Positions 55,801 to 56,178 of a DNA stretch of 56,178 nt are shown in pieces. The translations under genes and the position numbers were made by a program. The notes beneath the pieces were generated by a model. That model saw nothing but the letters and a program-made list of their open reading frames with translations, was not told the DNA's origin and did not search any database. The DNA comes from a virus: IMG/VR virus record IMGVR_UViG_3300031757_000001, positions 1 through 56,178 of that record. One strand, given 5' to 3'. How positions within the stretch are numbered: position 1 is the stretch's first letter; every line of letters starts with the position of its first letter.

Positions 55801-56178
55801 CATGATAATTTAAACGAACGGAATTCTATCCAGAATCGCATGGCAAGCAGCCAGGGCATAAGTACGGTCGAGCATTCCCTGCCAGGCAAGCTTGACTGGA
55901 GGGGCATGCCGTCAAGTGGGAAACTCGGCCCGTCGGGAAAGAATCGAAACTGGTCGATGCCTCGGGCCAGTTCTTCTGCTAATGCAAGGTGGGAGGCTAA
56001 GCAGATGGAGGATATGGGGCCACCTCCTGCTGATGTAAGGGTTGGTACAAGCGGGCCAATGGTCCCTTTTGGTGCTCCTACCGAGCTTGCCTCACGAAGG
56101 CGATGGAAAGATACAAAGCCCGAAGAGGATAAGAAGTGGCCTCTGGCCAAGTGGATGGGCCTTGATCAAGAAAGTATC
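43804..56178 (+). CDS. Giant multidomain tape measure protein (at least 4125 aa, open at 3' end)
   Basis: One frame is open for 4125 codons to the window end. Residues 1 to about 460 match the tape measure core (PhageMin_Tail-like): RVLAFGAAMGVINAI, VEFARQGLGAAETLKRINDAM, TAAVNSYAKAG and a hydrophobic stretch around 420-450. Residues 560-2191 carry nine (A/S)GG(Y/F)VPNF motifs with enzyme-like modules between them, including a CCA-adding enzyme. Residues about 2270-2550 are very basic, then a hydrophobic hairpin at about 2760-2800 and long coiled coils follow. It starts at ATG 43804 with weak AAGG upstream. It determines tail length and probably enters the cell with DNA. The C-terminus is not seen. 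Confidence 0.9.
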   Translation, partial: MSTENVQVRVGATGLAESIRREANRAQAQLASKPIRLNLDTKGFRQPLGRITHDVSEFNKSMDASVARVLAFGAAMGVINAITNSLKAMVNGTVKVEKALKDVNVILNLNNNALAKFGDQLFDVARKTSQSFDTVSEAAVEFARQGLGAAETLKRINDAMILSRLSGLKAAESVSSLTAAVNSYAKAGISTTQVINRMANVDAAFAVSSADLANAIQRAGASAQGAKVEFNELLAAVTSVQQQTARGGAVIGNAFKSIFTRMQRSGVRETLENLGVATENTNGSLRSGITVLRDYAKIYKNLTDQQKAYTDQQIAGLFQINNLKALLSDLTSEYSVYDKALRTADSSTNQAIQRNEELNKTLSSLLLRTGASIDELAAKLGELGATEGISKLVNMVKGVADFLNDILGTGEGEGNTFAKNLVKGIGGFLTGPGLVIIGAALAKIFGQVAKFGTSAFKEILGLNVEAKRQESLQKAIGATLSQNEKLYAQIMGLAGNTAQQEQVLLNYIRQETKERLAQEAIMKRIASSSAFIGVGAGEAGFVPAGKGRARKVGKKTLGMASGFVPNFRRNPAQSAEYMGMVSGGYSKKALRNPKIKKTKIHDGKGQSFWAQTNGAENIKTFSNLSGKKATMVVPEKQSDAYKAFSKKLKKKMAASGFVPNFAKMPRNFLGTKASDIRKDGANRISTKEFDATNLVSMLVPDKGGSHMVKGGVTMPEGHIQRVRFMKVGPNKDPKGRIKRGLDKITRMQLNQGSKIFANLLDRNIPKGPMTRFGASEVGTTAGRIFEKAAGSVMKSPSFGLDTATFDFIGGDRGKGGIFDWKTQLADAKSSNTPSNRTSMAKKTIEFVMKGAKGWRQQYKGDKDQAAVEKIKRDVEKEVAKTRVGGEGAKGRKVGAIGARRFGWRASGGYVPSFFDIFGGTSNMGVDHLGPAHGVQKFQAPPSRMAASTGNKMGKNFWMAMDALGVTNVSRSFNLTSHSRADLDTFKNKTLPKNLRSGNIGDIFEAKTAYERYGDRDERGKLKSLKLETLKAHLSQASLPFDSRGPGGVGEAKALDIMKGKSAAGTQADVITKSLFSDSDRGLFKGISEKLTVGNGKFGKDWAVGADGAKINIPGKLATEMKAAGYHVSGDQASKAEVKRFAKASLLGYRKAYNQRKVQNAVQKNSPMFQDKLKLPSAVPFPAGGRSSGRFQLAARRGLRGMGASGGYVPNFALRTSPMKPPSYLVKMAEKIHAAGGKAQIIGGAPRDHLLGMGKGKPKDWDVEVFGLQEKALRSMLGKNVSEVGKDFGVFKVNNRGADYDFSMPRAETSTGRGHRDFKVKKDPFMSELEAAKRRDLTVNAISYNPLTKKFSDAGLGGMKDLEAKVMRPTSAKFMEDPLRVMRAMQFAGRFGFSADAKLIEYSKAISGKFNALPKERVRDEWYKWATKSKDPSKGLDFLEKSGWMKHFPELGRLSGIKQSPKWHPEGNVFEHTKMVVDQMTKRKVWKGWSPDERWKAMQTALTHDFGKFGTTIRTPKGLTSAGHAEKSVGDAEAFFQRIMSKGEAKSLIKEIGPDIGGHMYHTNLPVGNKAIGRMKRKGMNLERSIAMAKSDVLGRGPQPKGARGIKEVRQFEGQVNKMGVTKAAVKRLVTGNDLKKAGLMEQGPGMKPVLNALEDAQLSGQFSTTAGGLKYAKRHLGLSGGYVPNFGYMGKGIRQAINREQSMSGQKAVVERSRFLDGGVGVYNKAQQRKYGSLDRTIQRDHLGQGQRRSTLGETGSGKERYAAGGFVPNFRLRNIFSRNDPAFQKSRATWNEKTDSYLEYINPRKTQKWGTGPVDKKTREIAMAVSRQKGDMFEIFKSAKNSKFMKEGGRYTTQQLGQQMGRKINPKSTNFENLVSSFPQLKYRMQRGLHTSGTYRNESTGGLGRRFSGLSDLRSYVNSLSKKDFQGSLGKGAQIRINDLETKLIKSTADGGVYSQIGKKSGGYIPNFAGARGGSMPRSFGLQSGKADRGLAADAHNAEVFKALRRRGRGTGMGKQEIAEQAVGAYLKGGVPARVAADAATSLISGQAAGLPMPAFLLDMAFMHTKGLAMMGKNILTGKKLTTGLAAHYERQLTARSPLVGGASTFAGGYVPNFARADRWTSSWTKSRKSAKKKRYGSGSAKQNRQTEANAFVGLGDKVQKLQKIGQNLHLDKIDDIFQGFFAGGYVPNFAGKSVGQQIKDARKALKNLHPNDVAGRENLNAKIQELEGRKRGHSNRNKGTKGNPTGAGSGDRNKAPTASAVDKQSVDPDVKADRKGNREIKRKRRTARKRKIKMLRMWRGATKTAGGALEWVKGLGPFGTKKATDFIGDTRKDRGALSGKWLQKGKDFIGRINAASAGGKEGLQKHDDQRGEERRAKKAAREAKRAADRIEKAAAKTARVQAARELKHQKKLDKGTKSEERKKRKGRVSRVRSYKRKKFVERMTKPYKDWKRESAENKKTKADRNAARKAQIVEQKNRDLEQKRADDRARLDKKERNKAERAAGKTRRKQRKERVSRVRSYKRKKFMKASLRTGLGAGGRILAGAAAGLALPLVGGVGVGERAVGGAAKAVGGLSGGIGKAAGKAYGWSVQKAKKIAYEAKIAKIEKDILKAKKKELKAAAKTVVVTDQKVKTVVQQNKAADKVTKATVKKAARKTPSAEKKALNRENITAKAINEANAKAKGSKGGPPKGPKGPSTPTTPGIDPEKKIRGGMDKMGSLFMVQMAASMALPYAEQWNEKKRDGSEGFGKSTSQASVNALATAQYAMFLAFIPGIGIAAATAAVGIAALVGWIDGLTESSEEAGKRLQEENAEKAKRAGRQSEARTGLMSGISELRNRERGGNAEKIRTARDNVLSRLGGIEDNKERQKLQSMINSGASTSDIATELERRENIANREAQKRNAYTHIGESAFADKDFGTKMGDGDKIWIDSAGSFSSAISNLNKDELKKFRDGLKETTGKNALLSDAFEQMRADQLGNASSDQRNLSEKNYKNLSLTSADIDRTEKDLSNLNMLTPAAQNAIKAAREERNDAALKAIMVSMEQGNERSLDFKAGGDAATAQVGVNRAFEEFTNELKFSEQMFKQYNSILNKRAKHEVEMMNLVGNAAIMLSSNFAKSSIDIARNAQEFNIDFDQRMGSLGAFEANSKKFEAKRQAMNANFAVDQAAVSANRGLSIESLKQGTNNQLKSMAREYNQGSRRTVFDAISRDPKNLTKADKKIQDEFKRQVQSGDVNIDNIHKTVGRAVSSAKVREVEKAVQPKDSLSLKDAEARVERAEFELKKAGRGEAIKRLQQSIFNQTDEGMGLMGGDPFWMVQDPGLGRPERYFSSFQGERGQLPLSDQEAQARLDEEPSAQGAIAEKTRKIVDDRIAATKRAEEKYFQDYGERVDLMGLDPTAAYKGPDMGWNTSDIKWKKRSPYTDDWVDQAARDGGRPEQVIFDPVSWQSSIEVQRNTARDLAKTKYEELEAAKKNLKDRKREKKAEEARGRKDGVENLGKYKDDLAGRREVLDTDKTGLAPRMATQLERGQTSTAAAMKEVGEDFAREQQKINVNAAKQSLQLELQRRIMEQQLRLEEEQAQKNEAFNRLQSRTSGGVTKTTVLNNIVADANIASVSDQVELGGGASLGNRAIGAEARQSIAAVTGVSEIFTPADKLALFDFNTKAMVDALKAGGDTKSAKLVEEDAKKVRERIKAGEASPYDSDAEKLNSVIRELKAVIEGKLIAALEKPMEPMLFEFPAEMDAAMNRVSEELNKLSSEGFKWYENLYNIATILDQIEKNLREKEAIDAFNEGSDLTGYNTTTDRHGRKRTSARVDGGEIIWGEKGEKVATTKNDDWLNTVEVTREADGGVYYKKRTGSHNAATNHTTWEEGEEKFIANPNKKDLSLPSRADLTTAEGPKWDFWRDRVGAFEDRRQGIAGSRKPAQAPPDIDAARKAAQARIDQLDAISDQGRGSSLFDIVPPKDSSEYKDLKGGGNLLNPMRAVGDPYNGGRAMPGLRAFHDNLNERNSIQNRMASSQGISTVEHSLPGKLDWRGMPSSGKLGPSGKNRNWSMPRASSSANARWEAKQMEDMGPPPADVRVGTSGPMVPFGAPTELASRRRWKDTKPEEDKKWPLAKWMGLDQESI
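45481..45504 (+). repeat. VPNF motif 1 (residues 560-567)
   Basis: ASGFVPNF in the tape measure protein, first of nine. A degenerate EAGFVPAG lies about 20 residues upstream. Confidence 0.85.
45763..45786 (+). repeat. VPNF motif 2 (residues 654-661)
   Basis: ASGFVPNF, followed by AK, closes a basic module of about 85 residues. Confidence 0.85.
45787..46515 (+). other. Inter-motif module A: possible PD-(D/E)XK nuclease-like domain
   Basis: Residues about 662-904 of the tape measure protein. GRIFEKA (Glu786), FDFIGG (Asp806) and FDWKTQ (Asp819, Lys821) occur in the order and spacing of a PD-(D/E)XK active site. Fold similarity has not been tested, so this is a pattern match only. Confidence 0.4.
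46519..46542 (+). repeat. VPNF motif 3, variant (residues 906-913)
   Basis: SGGYVPSF, with Ser in place of Asn. Confidence 0.8.
46543..47412 (+). other. Inter-motif module B: possible second nuclease-like domain
   Basis: Residues about 914-1203. GDIFEAK (Glu1004), LPFDSRG (Asp1041) and VGEAKAL (Glu1050, Lys1052) could form another PD-(D/E)XK-like set. Nothing else is recognised in the module. Confidence 0.3.
47413..47436 (+). repeat. VPNF motif 4 (residues 1204-1211)
   Basis: SGGYVPNF followed by Ala, immediately before the nucleotidyltransferase module. Confidence 0.88.
47461..48750 (+). other. Embedded CCA-adding tRNA nucleotidyltransferase with HD domain
   Basis: Residues about 1220-1650 of the tape measure protein. 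The class II nucleotidyltransferase head is complete: GGAPRDHLLG (1242-1251), catalytic KDWDVEVFG (Asp1259, Asp1261), FGVFKV, DFSMPR, RRDLTVNAI (1333-1341) and EDPLRVMRAMQFAGRFGF (from 1375), the nucleotide-recognition EDxxR region. An HD phosphohydrolase-like domain follows: His1463, EHTKM (His1471) and THDFGKFG (His1503-Asp1504). Free enzymes of this type add or repair tRNA 3'-CCA. All key residues are present, so the module is likely active. It lies between VPNF motifs 4 and 5. Confidence 0.88.
48838..48861 (+). repeat. VPNF motif 5 (residues 1679-1686)
   Basis: SGGYVPNF, followed by Gly, directly after the nucleotidyltransferase/HD module. Confidence 0.88.
49093..49116 (+). repeat. VPNF motif 6 (residues 1764-1771)
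   Basis: AGGFVPNF. The segment between motifs 5 and 6 is a short basic module of about 77 residues. Confidence 0.86.
49117..49686 (+). other. Inter-motif module C, unidentified
   Basis: Residues about 1772-1961. It contains KGDMFEIFKSAK, echoing the GRIFEKA and GDIFEAK of modules A and B, and YTTQQLGQQMGRKINPKSTN, which could be a helix-turn-helix. No catalytic set was found. Confidence 0.3.
49687..49710 (+). repeat. VPNF motif 7 (residues 1962-1969)
   Basis: SGGYIPNF followed by Ala. Confidence 0.86.
50125..50148 (+). repeat. VPNF motif 8 (residues 2108-2115)
   Basis: AGGYVPNF followed by Ala. Between motifs 7 and 8 is an Ala/Gly-rich helical module with no known domain. Confidence 0.86.
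50353..50376 (+). repeat. VPNF motif 9 (residues 2184-2191)
   Basis: AGGYVPNF followed by Ala. It is the last copy; none occurs in the remaining 1934 codons of the window. Confidence 0.86.
51091..51126 (+). repeat. 36-bp direct repeat, copy 1, in the tape measure gene
   Basis: A perfect 36-bp repeat of 51352-51387, in frame, encoding VSRVRSYKRKKF within the basic coiled-coil section. Confidence 0.9.
51352..51387 (+). repeat. 36-bp direct repeat, copy 2, in the tape measure gene
   Basis: The second perfect copy, 261 bp after the first. Identity at DNA level suggests recent duplication or gene conversion. Confidence 0.9.

Noticed and set aside
43804-56178. Many long antisense ORFs opposite the tape measure gene (for example 279 codons at 45603-46442)
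   Set aside because: They lack ribosome-binding sites and recognisable products, and arise from the biased codon composition of the long + strand gene.

Overview
The window is part of a large tailed double-stranded DNA phage genome (Caudoviricetes), probably assembled from an environmental, likely marine, sample. The basis is a virion module in standard order: terminase large subunit, portal, prohead protease/scaffold, major capsid protein, head completion genes, tail tube, pre-tape-measure genes and a giant tape measure protein. Before it come dozens of tiny early genes, phage-type families (DUF932, Gp88, a 'GWxNxxTW' protein, PhoH) and a phage sigma factor. No integrase, ribosomal gene or host housekeeping gene was seen. 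The host cannot be named: the promoters are sigma70-like, and a short Hc1-type histone H1-like protein resembles proteins of Bacteroidetes and Chlamydiae. No tail sheath lies between tail tube and tape measure, but the window ends inside the tape measure, so the morphology is open.

Region A (1-11.7 kb, + strand) starts with the 3' part of an ATP-dependent DNA ligase and an HhH-GPD glycosylase, then about 30 small early genes in short transcription units. Region B (11.8-18.7 kb, - strand) is the mirror image, with about 25 small genes reading leftward. Both are organised by two repeated signals. The first is a set of strong -35/-10 promoters whose predicted start point falls on or next to the ATG of the first gene, so many genes look leaderless; the -35 often lies in the last codons or stop codon of the gene before. 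The second is a 75-bp element at the ends of transcription units: two 29-bp imperfect palindromes at an invariant 46-bp pitch around a 17-bp, usually G-rich core. I count 16 full copies, all left of 18.8 kb. A short RNA cluster at about 6.96-7.30 kb holds a tRNA-like gene with a roughly 52-nt insertion in its anticodon loop and two further multi-arm RNAs.

Region C (19.0-30.6 kb) carries PhoH and a methyltransferase on the - strand. On the + strand it carries a zinc-ribbon protein, a sigma factor, a zinc-finger/ERCC4 nuclease, a PD-(D/E)XK nuclease, and a sugar/glycan set (sulfotransferase, two nucleotide-sugar epimerases, a methyltransferase, a glycosyltransferase). The terminase lies inside that set. 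Candidate late promoters share a GTGTAtAaTa-like sequence and could be read with the phage sigma factor.

Region D (30.7-56.2 kb) is the virion operon. Unusual members are a histone H1-like protein between portal and protease, and a trypsin-like serine protease between head completion and tail tube. The tape measure ORF runs at least 4125 codons and is open at the window end. Its N-terminal part is a normal tape measure core. Residues 560-2191 are punctuated nine times by a motif close to (A/S)GG(Y/F)VPNF. Between two copies sits what looks like a complete, catalytically intact CCA-adding tRNA nucleotidyltransferase with HD domain, and other inter-motif segments contain nuclease-like motifs. 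The best candidate for an undescribed system is therefore a cargo-carrying tape measure polyprotein whose enzyme modules are separated by a repeated motif, possibly cleaved by the neighbouring protease, and whose enzymes may enter the cell with the DNA. All family assignments are by eye from motifs; no database was searched.
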